Source: Eublepharis macularius
Lineage: Eukaryota > Chordata > Lepidosauria > Squamata > Eublepharidae
Assembly: GCF_028583425.1 (NCBI RefSeq)
Contig: NC_072801.1
Location: 61,023,766-61,087,765, forward strand
Direction of reading: 5' to 3'
DNA length: 64,000 bases
Part shown: positions 22,746 through 34,622 of the stretch, one piece after another
Position numbering within the stretch: position 1 is the first letter of the stretch
Layout of the letters: every line of letters starts with the position of its first letter
Program-made: the position numbers and the translations under genes
Notes under the pieces: generated by a model
What the model was told of the DNA's origin: nothing
The model's input: only the letters and a program-made list of their open reading frames with translations
The model's database searches: none

Positions 22746-23289
22746 CTCAGCCCCTAAAGTCCACCCCTTACAGCCCCACACAAACCCAATTCCCCCCCAG
22801 CTGCCACACACAGACCCAAATCCCCACATTAGCCCCTCACAGACCCAAATCCACCCCCACCTGCCCCACACCCATAACCCCAGGAACAGGCTGGCAAAGG
22901 CCAGCCCTCTCCCTTTGTTCCCTATGCTGGGAACTTCTAAACTCTCTTTCCCTGGGCAATTCTGCACAGCCCAGGGGTGCCACAATGGTGGGCACACTTC
23001 TGAGTGCCAGCTGGTCCCTGTGAAAGAGCACCTGAACCACAGACACCCTCCCTCAAATTCCCCCACCACCTACAGAGATGGCTGGCCAGCCAGCCCCATT
23101 GTTCCCTATGATGGGAACCAACTGCACAACAAAGAATAAAACAAGAACAACACAAAATAAAGTTTTTAAAAAATTATTTTCTCCCTTCCAAAGTACAAGT
23201 AGGCAAAGCATTATGACACATTACACCAGCAGTCCCCCACACAGAAAAATAACACAACTCACTTAACATCAGAGAATCACAAAGCACGA

Positions 23290-23640
23290 TTCCTGTCAAA
23301 AACACTTTATTTCTTGAACAGCTTTAGGTTGCACAGCAGGGGGAAACACCAAAGGGCATGGCAGCATTATCTTACACAAAAATAACACAACTCACTTAAC
23401 ATCAGAGAATCACAAAGCACGATTCCTGTCAAAAACACTTTATTTCTTGAACAGCTTTAGGTTACACAGCAGGGGGGAACACCAAAGGGCATGGCAGCAC
23501 TATCTTACACAAAAATAACACAACTCACTTAACATAAGAGAATCACAAAAACACAATTCCTGGCAAAAACACTTTATTTCTTGAACAGCTTTAGGTTACA
23601 CAGTAGGAGGGCACAACAGGGCATGATAGCAATGTACTAC
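23290..23640. repeat. ~123-bp tandem units at the fold-back centre
   Basis: Three consecutive units, each with CACTTTATTTCTTGAACAGC and CACAACTCACTTAACAT, then mirrored copies to about 23990. They form the turn of the palindrome. Confidence 0.75.
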
Positions 23641-26104
23641 AAAAAATAATACAACCCACTTCACCGTTTTTGACAGCAATTGTGTTTGTGTGATTCTCTG
23701 ATGTGAAGTGAGTTGTGTTATTTTTGTGTAGTACACTGCTTTCCTGCTCTATTGTGCCTTCCTACTGTGTAACCTAAAGCAGTTACAGAAATAAAGTGCT
23801 TTTGACAGCAATTTTTTGGGGTGATTCTTTAATGTGAAGTGAGTTGTGTTATTTTTGTGTAAGATAGTGCTGCCATGCCCTTTGGTGTTCCCCCCTGCTG
23901 TGTAACCTAAAGCTGTTCAAGAAATAAAGTGTTTTTGACAGGAATCGTGCTTTGTGATTCTCTGATGTTAAGTGAGTTGTGTTATTTTTCTGTGTGGGGG
24001 ACTGCTGGTGTAATGTGTCATTATGCTTTGCCTACTTGTACTTTGGAAGGGAGAAAATAATTTTTTAAAAACTTTATTTTGTGTTGTTCTTGTTTTATTC
24101 TTTGTTGTGCAGTTGGTTCCCATCATAGGGAACAATGGGGCTGGCTGGCCAGCCATCTCTGTAGGTGGTGGGGGAATTTGAGGGAGGGTGTCTGTGGTTC
24201 AGGTGCTCTTTCACAGGGACCAGCTGGCACTCAGAAGTGTGCCCACCATTGTGGCACCCCTGGGCTGTGCAGAATTGCCCAGGGAAAGAGAGTTTAGAAG
24301 TTCCCAGCATAGGGAACAAAGGGAGAGGGCTGGCCTTTGCCAGCCTGTTCCTGGGGTTATGCGTGTGGGGCAGGTGGGGGTGGATTTGGGTCTGTGAGGG
24401 GCTAATGTGGGGATTTGGGTCTGTGTGTGGCAGCTGGGGGGGAATTGGGTTTGTGTGGGGCTGTAGGGGGTGGACTTTGGGGGCTGAGAGCACCTACTTG
24501 GGGAGGCCATGAAATGGCCCCCCCAAGTGGGAGCAGTCTGAGCCTTGGTGGGGGGTGGGAGGAAGGGTGGGAGAAGGGCCCCAGAGGGCTGGGGGGCATT
24601 TTGCATGCAAAATGCCACCCCTGGCAAGACAAGCCTCCCCCAGCTGTCAGTGGTAGAGATGAGAGCACCTACTTGGGGAGGCCATGAAATGGCCCCCCCA
24701 AGTGGGAGCAGTCTGAGCCTTGGTGGGGGGTGGGAGAAGGGCCCCAGAGGGTTGGGGGGCATTTTGCATGCAAAATGCCACCCCTGGCAAGACAAGCCTC
24801 CCCCAGCTGTCAGTGGTAGAGAATGAGATTAGAGCACCTACTTGGGGAGGCCATGAAATGGCCCCCCCAAGTGGGAGCAGGCTGAGCCTTGGTGGGGGGT
24901 GGGAGGAGGGATGGGAGAAGGGCCCCTGAGGGTGAGGGCGCATTTTGCATGCAAAATGCCACCCCTGGCAAAGGAAGCCTGCTTCTTCATTTTTCCCCAT
25001 AGGAAATAATGAAGAAGATGAGCAGCAGCATGCTAACAATATGCTGCTCCTTCGCTTTCTTATGGGAGGATAGGGGGACCTGCTTTGGGCGGCCATAACA
25101 TGGCCCCCCAAAGTCCAATCTGTCTGAAACTTGGGGGGTTTGTAGAGAGGGGTTAGAGGAAGGACCCCACCAATTTTGGGCTGATTCAGTGGGAAAATGC
25201 CTCCCCCAGACGTCCGGGAAGACGCCGGAGGCATTTTCCCATTGAAAAAGCCTAAAGCTGAAACGTTTCGGCTTTTTTTCTTTCGGCTAGCCGAAACGTT
25301 TCGGCTTAGCCCGAAACGTTTCGGCTAACCTGAAAGAAGCCGAACACTTTTGTTTCGGCTTTCTTTCGGCTTTCAGAAAGCCGAAATGCACATCCCTACT
25401 CCTTTCTGTATCTCTCTGTCTTTTTCTTTTCTCTCTTTCTGCTGTTTCTAATAAGAGTGAAAACATCCTGTCTGAAATTGCAGGAGAGAGAGAGACTATG
25501 CTTGATATCAAACTGAGATATTAAGATCAGGCGGCAGGAATGGAAAAGCTGACTCATAGACAGGAAGGTAGCAGTTTCCTCTGGGTCCTGGACAATTGTT
25601 CTGTTCTTTGGCTTCCTGAGGGTCATCACAATTCAGATCACGTTTAAAGATCAGCGTTTACTGGGCAATAATTTTCCAGAACCATCAAAGAATCTGCTTT
25701 ACAATGCAGAGCTCCCTGAGCTAATTAATCCTAAGGAAGGATAGGACATCTGCTATCTCTTGGCCTTTAAGTCAATCAAGTCTTTATCCAACAGGCTTGA
25801 GCTGGCCACCTGTCAGGTAAATTAATGTCCATATTTGGAATTCCCTCCACTTTCCATGCCCCTAAAATTCAAACCTTCCAACTCAACCTTCTAGCTTGAA
25901 ACCAATCCTGTCACAGCAGAGACACTCTCAATTCAGCTAAAGGGGCATAAAAGCCACCTCTCAGCTCTCAAACTTTTGTGGCTGGTTTCTGGATCCTACT
26001 TGCTATCCCAATCCCATGCCCTTGCTGAACTCCCTTAGTCTCCTTTGGGCTTTCCAATGACTGCAACAGACTTCCAGGGCACTGGATCCTTCCTTCTTCC
26101 TCCT

Positions 26105-26779
26105 GGGCCGTCGTCACACGGGCATCTGTTCCGTTAAATTTACAGCATATAGCGTCACACCTGATATCGGCACAGTAACGTTTCTTTGGGTCACCTCACG
26201 GCTCTTCGCACTCCGAGCTGTCCTCACTGAAGCGCTCTGTTCCATTCTCTCTAATGGTGCAGAAGCAGCTCCTCCCCCTTTTTAAATTTTTTTTTGCCGT
26301 TTAATTCCATTATAACAGAATAACTTTATATAAACATTCCCGTAGACCAACCCAGAACGACGCTGATAGGTTGCCCTTTTTTCCCGCCCATGGAGTGGTC
26401 AGAACATTGGTTGACCCTTTTGTTTTTCCAACTTTAGCAAGGTGTGGTTTTCAGTTAAAATATTTCTCCAATGGTGATTGAGGCATTTTTACTTCAGCAG
26501 AAAATTTGCATTGTGTTATGTCATTATGGCATTATAAGGACATAATTTTAAAAAAAAGGGAGTCACAGGGAGAAATGGATTCTGGGATTGAAGGGAGGGC
26601 ATAGGGCGTTGCAAGGCAAAATACATCGATGTGAGGCATTCACACTGAGGCACAAAATATCGCGACTATCAAGCACAAAGCAGAAGAGAGAAAATCGCAT
26701 CAGTGTTGAAATAAGGTGGGTGTTTGCTGGGAAATTGCGCCATTTTCGTGCTAAATAAAAGCCCGTGTGACGATGGCCC
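26105..26779. mobile_element. 675-bp MITE-like element
   Basis: The ends GGGCCGTCGTCACACGGGC and the inverse of GCCCGTGTGACGATGGCCC match at 18 of 19 positions. The interior is non-coding. No clear target duplication was seen. Confidence 0.6.
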
Positions 26780-27659
26780 TGATTTCAAACTAGAATAGGT
26801 ACATCTTTGCTCCCCATCTTTCCCCTATCTCCTCTGCACCACACAGAGAGCAAGCATCCTGTCCTGTCCCCCGTATCCCCTCACATTTTCACTTTAAGCT
26901 TAGAGGTAACTGATGCTGCAATTGGAATTGGAATACTTTTGTTTGATGTTTTCTGGGTATTGTCTGGAAATGTGCTAGTTGCTTGTGCTTTGTTTTGATA
27001 CTTGCTAGCAGAGTAACTCCCCTCGCCCCCGGCATCTCCTTCCTAATATTGTACTCAATCCCACAATCATATTCCTTTAAAATCCATTTCTGTTATCCTT
27101 TTCCTGCTGAATTATGCTCCTCGTAACTACTCACAACCACCTCAATGGGTAGAAATCCCTATTCCCACTTCCTGCATAAACAAGTATGCTACTTCCCCAT
27201 GCCAGTCTGAATATGCAAGTTAACATGTTTGTAGAGCTGTGATAACATGTCCAGACATTGGTTGAGAACTCAGTTATGAGACCTCAATGACCAGTCTGTA
27301 TCTGGTTGACCCTATAAAGCCCCAGCTTCAATGCTTGGCCCTTGGCCTGAACAAAACATTATAGTAAAAGAACCTACTCTGCCCCTATTGGGTATGGAAT
27401 GCTTCTACTTCTCTTGAATTACATATTTTGCTTCTAACCTTTTTCTAGTGCTTAGACAACTTGATTGTGCTGCTCGTAAAATCCACTGGAATGAAACAAG
27501 GCTTTCTCTGGCCTATGACCACTTGAGGCCTGAATCCACTTGAATCCTGATATAAACTACCATTGTCTGGTATGAGCATTCTCCCTGTACCTACAAATCT
27601 CTCTGCAGGACAAAGCTTTCAGTGGGAAATGAGGTCTGTAAATAAAGTTCCATAGAGAG
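26780..27659 (-). other. Gene B intron, no recognised element
   Basis: Part of the long intron between the transmembrane exon and the 28-nt exon. Nothing assignable was seen. Confidence 0.4.
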
Positions 27660-28076
27660 TTCTAATAGAGATCCTATTCCCCTGATGGGGGCAGGGGATC
27701 CCCCGCTCCCACCTTTGGCCCCCTGCCACACTACCACTTCGCTGGCCGGTGGGGGGAAAGCCGGGGAATGGGCCTCCCGGGTGTGTTCCCAGGGCTGGTG
27801 CGACGACGTCACTGATGTCATTGTGCCACCCTGAGAACTTGAGAGCTTTGTAGCGGACTGATATGAGCCCCAAATGGGCTGAATTGGGCCTGCTTGTGAC
27901 CCAGATTGGCCCTCAGCGAAGAGCGTGCACGCTCTCCAGCCTTGCACGATGATGTCACTTCCCAGAAGTGATGTCATTGTGTCAGCACAGAGCCGTACAC
28001 ATTCCTGAGCACCAGGACGGAAAGTGCTGAGTTTCCCCTCTCATGCCAGGAGGGTAAGGGGAACTGGCAACCCTAA
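27660..28076. repeat. GC-rich dispersed repeat, uninterrupted copy
   Basis: Starts GGGGCAGGGGATCCCCCGC, carries two ATGATGTCACTTC/GACGTCACTGATGTCATTGTG blocks and ends GGGGAACTGGCAACCCTAA. It is the same family as 7905-8440 and 12380-12580. The - strand open frames inside are incidental. Confidence 0.5.
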
Positions 28077-28303
28077 GTTCCAGTGGTTCATGGAAGGAGA
28101 ACAGAACTGTAAGAAGGACAGGGGATAATTGGTAGGTATGGGAGAGCAGCTATGTGGGAAATTATCAGATCAAGGAGAGAAGCAGGAGGAAAAATCTGCA
28201 TCAGGCTCTGTGAAAGCCAAAGTTTTCAACTGGGATCCTGCTGAGGAAAAGGCAGAAACAGGGTGTGATCTGTACCCAGTATTCTCCAGGAGATCATACA
28301 TAC

Positions 28304-28408
28304 CAGCTTTTTTTTTTTTGTACCAGAGGGTGGCTCCAAGTCCCAGAAAGAGGACAGGCACAGCTACTCCAACTCCTGCAGCTATGGCATTATTCATATG
28401 AGTGTCTG
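28304..28408 (-). CDS. Transmembrane exon of gene B, no charged residue
   Basis: Acceptor ATGTTTTTCAG and donor CTG|GTATGT bound 105 nt, phase 1 in and out. It reads ADTHMNNAIAAGVGVAVPV, then LFLGLGATLWYKKKKA. The helix has no charged residue, unlike gene A, which is usual for inhibitory members that signal through their own tail. The stop-transfer KKKK is coded by a run of 12 A on the coding strand, prone to slippage or sequencing error. Retention of the intron would add MYDLLENTGYRSHP and further residues. Confidence 0.83.
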
Positions 28409-28520
28409 CTGAAAAACATGGGCCCGTCTTTAGAGAGGGGGGTGGCAGCTTGCACTAACCACCACTTTATCTCAGAAAATAAAAGATGAAACTTTGTCAT
28501 TCACAAATCTAAAAGGTGAC

Positions 28521-28717
28521 CATGGCCGTTTCCAGATGGCTTACCGGCCCCCAGAACGTCGCGCCACGGTGCGGGGTAAACGCGAAATATCGCGTTTTCT
28601 CGCGCAAGTTTTGCGCGACGTCGCGCAAAACTCGCATGAGAAAACACGATATTTTGCGTTTCCCCCATACCGTGGCGCGATGTTCCGGGGGCCAGTAAGC
28701 CGTCTGGAAATGGCCCA
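28521..28717. mobile_element. Palindromic MITE, ~195 bp
   Basis: GGCCGTTTCCAGATGGCTTA at the left matches the inverse of TAAGCCGTCTGGAAATGGCC at the right. The halves pair through CGCGCCACGG and CGCGAAATAT-type blocks to the centre. Open frames on all strands are mirror artefacts. It sits about 110 bp upstream of the gene B transmembrane exon. Confidence 0.65.
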
Positions 28718-29654
28718 TCTGTAATCAAACCCATTTCTGTGCTTAATTTTCACACAGTGTTGTTTAGACCCCAAGAGATAGCTCAAATGGAGTAATTTTA
28801 TGACTGTATTTGTTATTCCCCATCTCCACGGTAAGTTCACACATATTCTCATCTAAAATTTCTGTTTAAAATAGTGAATGGCTATAGCAACTTTGCAAGT
28901 TACAAAAATATTGTATGCTTCTGAACTCAGTTTTAGTTTCATATCGTGGGGTAAGGTGCGGTGGTGGGGAGGGGGACAAACCTTGCACAGATATAAAGAC
29001 CGTTTCATGCTGAAATAGAAGAGGACACCTAAGTGGTTCTATGAATTTGTGGCAGAGATAAAATTTAAACCTGGGACTTTGGGGTCATCTTCCATTCTCT
29101 TAGCCATTACACTGTATGGCCGTAGCTGGATGAAATGGGCATTCTCTGATGCATGCACAGCTTACAGCAGCTTTTCATTATCTGATTAATATATTCTTTC
29201 TAGCTGACAAACAGATCCTTTGCAGATAGTTTTAGGTGGGTAGCCAAGTTGGTCTGTACTAGAAGCAAGATTCGGGTTTAAAAGCACCTTAGAGGAAGCT
29301 CATACCCTAGAAATCTAGTTAGTTCTTTTACAGTGCACAATTTAATCTATTGGTTTACTCCAAACCCATGCACCACCAAAGTTATGAAAATAACTTCCTG
29401 CTGGGGCCATTTTGGCTCTGGAAAATGCCATGAAGGGGAAGGGCAGGAGCCTCTCCTTCCCTCAAGCTGCATTTCTGAGCAGAATTGGGCTCCTGTGTAC
29501 CTTAAAAATGCCTTTCCCTGCAGCTCCCATGTGACTGCAGGGAAAGTGATTTGGGTCCTCCTGGTAACCTCTGCCTAACTCTCCCAACAATGTAACATGC
29601 AGTTTAGCTGTGAGGCATGGGGTTGGGGAAATAGATGTAGATCAACTCCCTTAC

Positions 29655-29945
29655 CTGGTAGTAGCAAAGTCACAGGATCACTGGGCAGGGAGAAGACAGG
29701 ATGTTTTGAAAACAACGGTTTGTACATGCAGCTGTAATTCCCAGTGTGCTTTTTGCTTACGTTCTGGATTGTGAACCTGGCCCAGATCCCCTCTGCAACT
29801 GGGCCCTGAAGAAGACTCTGGTGTCCAGGCCTTTGGAGATAAAAATGCTCAACTTTGCGTGAGCTTTTGCAATCAATACTGACTTTTCCCCCAAGGGAAC
29901 CTTTTTCAGGAGTCAAAGTGATGCTGGGCTTTGGAAGCGTGGGAT
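29655..29945 (-). CDS. Ig-domain exon D3 of gene B
   Basis: Acceptor CTGTGCACAG and donor CAG|GTAAGG bound 291 nt, phase 1 at both ends. It opens DPTLPKPSITLTPEKG. Cysteines lie in VSIDCKSS and GNYSCMYK, with HFYLQRPGHQ between. The sequons NVS and NYS may be glycosylated. It is the membrane-proximal extracellular domain, most like the gene A exons at 2136 and 6987. Confidence 0.88.
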
Positions 29946-30605
29946 CTGTGCACAGAAAGAGATGGGACAGTGAAGACTCCCACACCATTTTCATGGACTG
30001 ATAATATTCCTGAATTGGATGGTGAAGTAAAGCTTAACTCTATGTATTCTCCCCTACCCAGCCCTCACAGGCACCCACCACAGCTCCAGCCAAGTCCTGA
30101 AATTGTTGTGCATCAGCATCATAGCAAAATGATTAAAGCAGCTCTAAACCTCAAGCCTATGAGGAGGGCTGGGACACCTTTGGAAGCCTGGTAGGAAATC
30201 AGCCACACCTTGACATCCATGTCTCCCTGAGCTCTGAAGGCGCATAGCTTGTGCCAATACCTACATGGAGCAGTTGCATTAATGCAAATGTTTGTGCATT
30301 TGCAAAACATCCTGGGCTGCTTTCTTGTACTTCTGCAGGAACTGGGCTGTTACATTTTTCTACAACGTACAAGCTGGACCCTAGTGCATAAAGGGCCTCT
30401 GGCCTTAGGATATTAGCAGTGGAGTCTTGTCCCAAAGCTTACAAAGGAAGAGCCATGTGAGAACTGACCTTGATAATGGAGATAAGTATGTTCTGATGTC
30501 AGCAGAGTGCACCACCGAATTATTTATTTATTTAGAAAATGTATATGCCACCTCTCTAAATCTTTGCTCAAGGCAGTTCACAAATAAAACATTGCAATAA
30601 GTTGC
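29946..30605 (-). other. Gene B intron with a LINE-tail fragment
   Basis: 30510-30600 (ATTTATTTATTTAG, then CACCTCTCTAAATC) is a LINE 3'-end type sequence. The rest is not assigned. Confidence 0.35.
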
Positions 30606-31000
30606 CGAGCTCAATTCAAGATCATGACTATCACATTCAGAGCCCTTCGTGGCCTTGGCCCCTCATATCTGTGTGGTGTCTCTCGCACTTGGTTCCACCA
30701 GGGCAGCTTCATTCATCTGAAGAGGATCTTCTGCAGATACCATCCTGCAGCTGGGCAAAATCAGCTGTGCGCACACATGCTTTCTCTGTGGTGGAATGGT
30801 CTGCCTGAGGAGGTCGGGAAAGCTTCCACTCTCTTGGCTTTCTGCAAACTATGCAAGACTGAATTATTCAGGAGGGCTTTCTACCCAGACTATAGGACTG
30901 TGCCATTGGAAATAGCTCAGAGATACATTGGTAGGGACAGGAACTATATGCTATGCTACTGGATACTGTATGCTGATGCAGATATGTGCCACTAGAGTGT
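30606..31000 (+). mobile_element. L2/CR1-type LINE reverse-transcriptase 3' fragment
   Basis: A frame at 30624-30995 reads MTITFRALRGLGPSYLCG and later AHMLSLWWNGLPEEVGK. This resembles the C-terminal part of L2-type LINE proteins (..KALNGLAPSYL.., ..AFSVAAPKLWNSLP..). A (CAAT)n-like tail follows at about 31235-31262. It is a remnant. Confidence 0.55.
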
Positions 31001-31368
31001 TTCCGTGTTGCTTAGCATGCCATGCAAATTAGTTATGAATTGTTTCACAAAGATTTCATCTCTGTGCTTGACCTTATGCATATCTTCAGCTACTGAGCCC
31101 AATTGTATCGATTTTCACTGAACGTACTAACTGTGGCTCGTTATTTTACCTGCTTGGTGAATGTCCTACCTGTTGATTGTATTGTATTTCACTTGCACTG
31201 TGTAGTGCACCTTGGATCTCAGTGAGAAAGGCAGAACAATCAATCATCAATCAATCAATAAAAATCATAAAACAAGTACTGAATGAAGATCTCTTTTAGA
31301 ACATTTCTGTTTTAATTGAAGAGAAAAAAGAGCAATTTTCTAGCCTGTCTTACTGTGTAGCCTATGCC

Positions 31369-33675
31369 TAGGGGTGTGCAAGCCAAAAATTTTCGGCTAA
31401 AGCCGAAAGCAGAAAGCCGAAAGAGGATTCTCTTTCATATAAGCCGAAAGCCGAAACGGCCAGCCGTTTCGGCTTTCGGCTTTTGGCTTACTTTCGGCTT
31501 TCGGCTTTTTCAATGGGAAAATGCCTCCGGCGTCTTCCCGGACGTCTGGGGGAGGCATTTTCCCACCGAATCAGCCCAAAATTGGTGGGGACCTTCCGCT
31601 AACCCCTCTCTACAAACTCCCCAAGTTTCAGACAGATTGGACTTTGGGGGGCCATGTTATGGCCCCCCAAAGCAAGTCCCCCATCCTCCCATAAGAAAGC
31701 GAAGGAGCAGCATATTGTTAGCATGCTGCTGCTCATCTTCTTCATTATTTCCTATGGGGGAAAATGAAGAAGCAGGCTTCCTTTGCCAGGGGTGGCATTT
31801 TGCATGCAAAATGCCCCCTTACCCTCAGGAGCCCTTCTCCCACCCTTCCTCCCACCCCCCACCAAGGCTCAGCCTGCTCCCACTTGGGGGGGCCATTTCA
31901 TGGCCTCCCCAAGTAGGTGCTCTAATCTCTCTACCACTGACAGCGGGGGAGGCTTGTCTTGCCAGGGGTGGCATTTTGCATGCAAAATGCCCCCCAACCC
32001 TCTGGGGCCCTTCTCCCACCCTTCCTCCCACCCCCCACCAAGGCTCAGATTGCTCCCACTTGGGGGGGCATTTCATGGCCTCCCCAAGTAGGTCCTCTCA
32101 GCCCCTAAAGTCCACCCCTTACAGCCCCACACAAACCCAATTCCCCCCCCCAGCTGCCACACACAGACCCAAATCCCCACATTAGCCCCTCACAGACCCA
32201 AATCCACCCCCACCTGCCCCACACCCATAACCCCAGGAACAGGCTGGCAAAGGCCAGCCCTCTCCCTTTGTTCCCTATGCTGGGAACTTCTAAACTCTCT
32301 TTCCCTGGGCAATTCTGCACAGCCCAGGGGTGCCACAATGGTGGGCACACTTCTGAGTGCCAGCTGGTCCCTGTGAAAGAGCACCTGAACCACAGACACC
32401 CTCCCTCAAATTCCCCCACCACCTACAGAGATGGCTGGCCAGCCAGCCCCATTGTTCCCTATGATGGGAACCAACTGCACAACAAAGAATAAAACAAGAA
32501 CAACACAAACTAAAGTTTTTAAAAAATTATTTTCTCCCTTCCAAAGTACAAGTAGGCAAAGCATTATGGCACATTACACCAGCAGTCCCCCACACAGAAA
32601 AATAACACAACTCACTTAACTTCAGAGAATCACAAAGCACGATTCCTGTCAAAAACACTTCATTTCTTGAACAGCTTTAGGTTACACAGTAGGAGGGCAC
32701 AACAGGGCATGATAGCAATGTACTACAAAAAATAATACAACCCACTTCACCGTTTTTTACAGCAATTGTGTTTGTGTGATTCTCTGATGTGAAGTGAGTT
32801 GTGTTATTTTTGTGTAGTACACTGCTTTCCTGCTCTGTTGTGCCTTCCTACTGTGTAACCTAAAGCAGTTACAGAAATAAAGTGCTTTTGACAGCAATTT
32901 TTGGGGTGATTCTTTAATGTGAAGTGAGTTGTGTTATTTTTGTGTAAGATACTGCTTCCATGCCCTTTGGTGTCCCCCCCCTGCTGTGTAACCTAAAGCT
33001 GTTCAAGAAATAAAGTGTTTTTGACAGGAATTGTGCTTTTGTGATTCTCTGATGTTAAGTGAGTTGTGTTATTTTTGTGTAAGATAGTGCTGCCATGCCC
33101 TTTGGTGTTCCCCCCTGCTGTGTAACCTAAAGCATGAAATGGCCCCCCCAAGTGGGAGCAGGCTGAGCCTTGGTGGGGGTGGGAGGAGGGGTGGGAGAAG
33201 GGCCCCTGAGGGTGAGGGGACATTTTGCATGCAAAATGCCACCCCTGGCAAAGGAAGCCTGCGTCTTCATTTTCCCCCATAGGAAATAATGAAGAAGATG
33301 AGCAGCAGCATGCTAACAATATGCTGCTCCTTCGCTTTCTTATGGGAGGATAGGGGGACCTGCTTTGGGGGGCCATAACATGGCCCCCCAAAGTCCAATA
33401 GGTCTGAAACTTGGGGGGTTTGTAGACAGGGGTTAGAGGAAGGTCCCCACCAATTTTGGGCTGATTCGGTGGGAAAATGCCTCCCCCAGACGTCCGGGAA
33501 GACGCTGGAGGCATTTTCCCATTGAAAAAGCCTAAAGCCGAAACGTTTCGGCTTTTTTTCTTTCGGCTAGCCGAAACGTTTCGGCTTAGCCCGAAACGTT
33601 TCGGCTAACCTGAAAGAAGCCGAAACACTTTTGTCTCGGCTTTCTTTCGGCTTTCAGAAAGCCGAAATGCACATC
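31369..33675. mobile_element. Second fold-back element, 2.3 kb, asymmetrical
   Basis: Same family as 21857-25398: the TAGGGGTGTGCA start, GCCGAAAG tips, GGCATTTTGCATGCAAAATG units and AATAAA-bearing central units. An 8-bp repeat CCTATGCC flanks it (31361-31368 and 33676-33683); the right end is then about four bases short. The right arm lacks most of the tandem and unique part, so the palindrome is partial. It lies in the D2-D3 intron of gene B. Confidence 0.7.
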
Positions 33676-33906
33676 CCTATGCCTCTTAAACTGATATAAG
33701 CCAAAATGGGAGTCAGCAAGGTTTCCAAAGATCAGAGTGAGTCTTTCAGTGACCAGTGTACTTCTTTCCCCCAGCTTCACCAAAATATATTTTGTCAAGG
33801 AGCAGAATAAACTATGCAGATTGGGAGGAACCGCAAACATTTGTTTGACTTCTCGAATGTGCATGTGTAATTCAGTACACGATAAGTAGTGAATTAGAAG
33901 GCTTAC

Positions 33907-34194
33907 CTAATACCCACAGCTTCTCGGGGACACTGGGATTGGAGACTAAAAACTCCGATGACAGTCTGTAGCTGCAGCTGAAAGTCCCTCCATCTCCTGG
34001 GCTCACATTCCTGATGTGAAACACGGCTGTGCTCCCATGTGACTCCATCTCTTGTGGTTTCTGCCAAGCTCCAGTCTTGTGAAGATAAACGTTCTCATGT
34101 CGATCTTGGAGCAAGCACTGAAAGGTGATGTTGCTTCCTATAACTGCCATTCTGCTAGGGATCAGGGAGATTCTGGGTCTGGGCAGATCAGGAT
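33907..34194 (-). CDS. Ig-domain exon D2 of gene B
   Basis: Acceptor CTGCCCACAG and donor TAG|GTAAGC bound 288 nt, phase 1 at both ends, 96 codons. It opens DPDLPRPRISLIPSRM like the gene A exons at 475 and 4762. Cysteines lie in ITFQCLLQD and GTFSCSYR, with NVYLHKTG between. It encodes the second extracellular Ig domain. Confidence 0.88.
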
Positions 34195-34306
34195 CTGTGG
34201 GCAGAAGGGAGACAATTTATGTGGTTGTTACAGTGCATGTGGTTGTTTCAAGCTCAGTTCATGCTACAGAGTAAACCATGTTTCAGTCAAAATTACTGGC
34301 TGATAT

Positions 34307-34609
34307 AAGAGCCCCGTGGCACAGAGTGGTAAGCTGCAGTACTGAAGCCCAAGCTCTGCTCATGACCTGGGTTCGATCCCGGCAGAAGCCGGGTTCAAGT
34401 AGCTGGCTCAAGGTTGACTCAGCCTTCCATCCTTCTGAGGTCGGTAAAATGAGTACCCAGTTTCCTGGGGGCGAGGTGTAGATGACTGGGGAAGGCAATG
34501 GCAAACCACCCTGTAACAAAAAGTCTGCCAAGAAAACGTCATGATGTGACATCCCCCATGGGTCAGTAATGACTCAGTGCTTGCACAGGGGACTGCCTTT
34601 ACCTTTACC
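34307..34609 (+). mobile_element. Sauria-type tRNA-derived SINE
   Basis: A 13-bp target duplication TACTGGCTGATAT (34294-34306 and 34610-34622) brackets about 303 bp. The head has pol III A-box-like GTGGCACAGAGTGGTAAGC and B-box GGTTCGATCCC. The body ends in GACTCAGTGCTTGCACAGGG and an ACCTTT repeat, as in Sauria SINEs with a BovB-type tail. It is inserted just upstream of the D2 exon of gene B. Confidence 0.82.
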
Positions 34610-34622
34610 TACTGGCTGATAT

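Larger units (their letters stand above)
21857..25398. mobile_element. 3.5-kb fold-back (palindromic) hAT-like element
   Basis: The ends TAGGGGTGTGCA and TGCACATCCCTA are flanked by the 8-bp repeat CTCCTTTC (21849-21856 and 25399-25406). The two arms of about 1.7 kb are near-perfect inverse copies: frames on one arm reappear unchanged on the other strand of the opposite arm. Each arm has GCCGAAAGCCGAAA repeats at the tip, then tandem units of about 150-170 bp with GGCATTTTGCATGCAAAATGCC, then unique sequence. The centre has tandem ~123-bp units with AATAAA-like motifs. No transposase or other protein is recognisable. It lies in a gene B intron. Confidence 0.75.

Noticed and set aside
22214-25234. 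Proline/histidine-rich proteins up to 195 residues
   Set aside because: They repeat on both arms and strands of the fold-back element and change with its tandem units.
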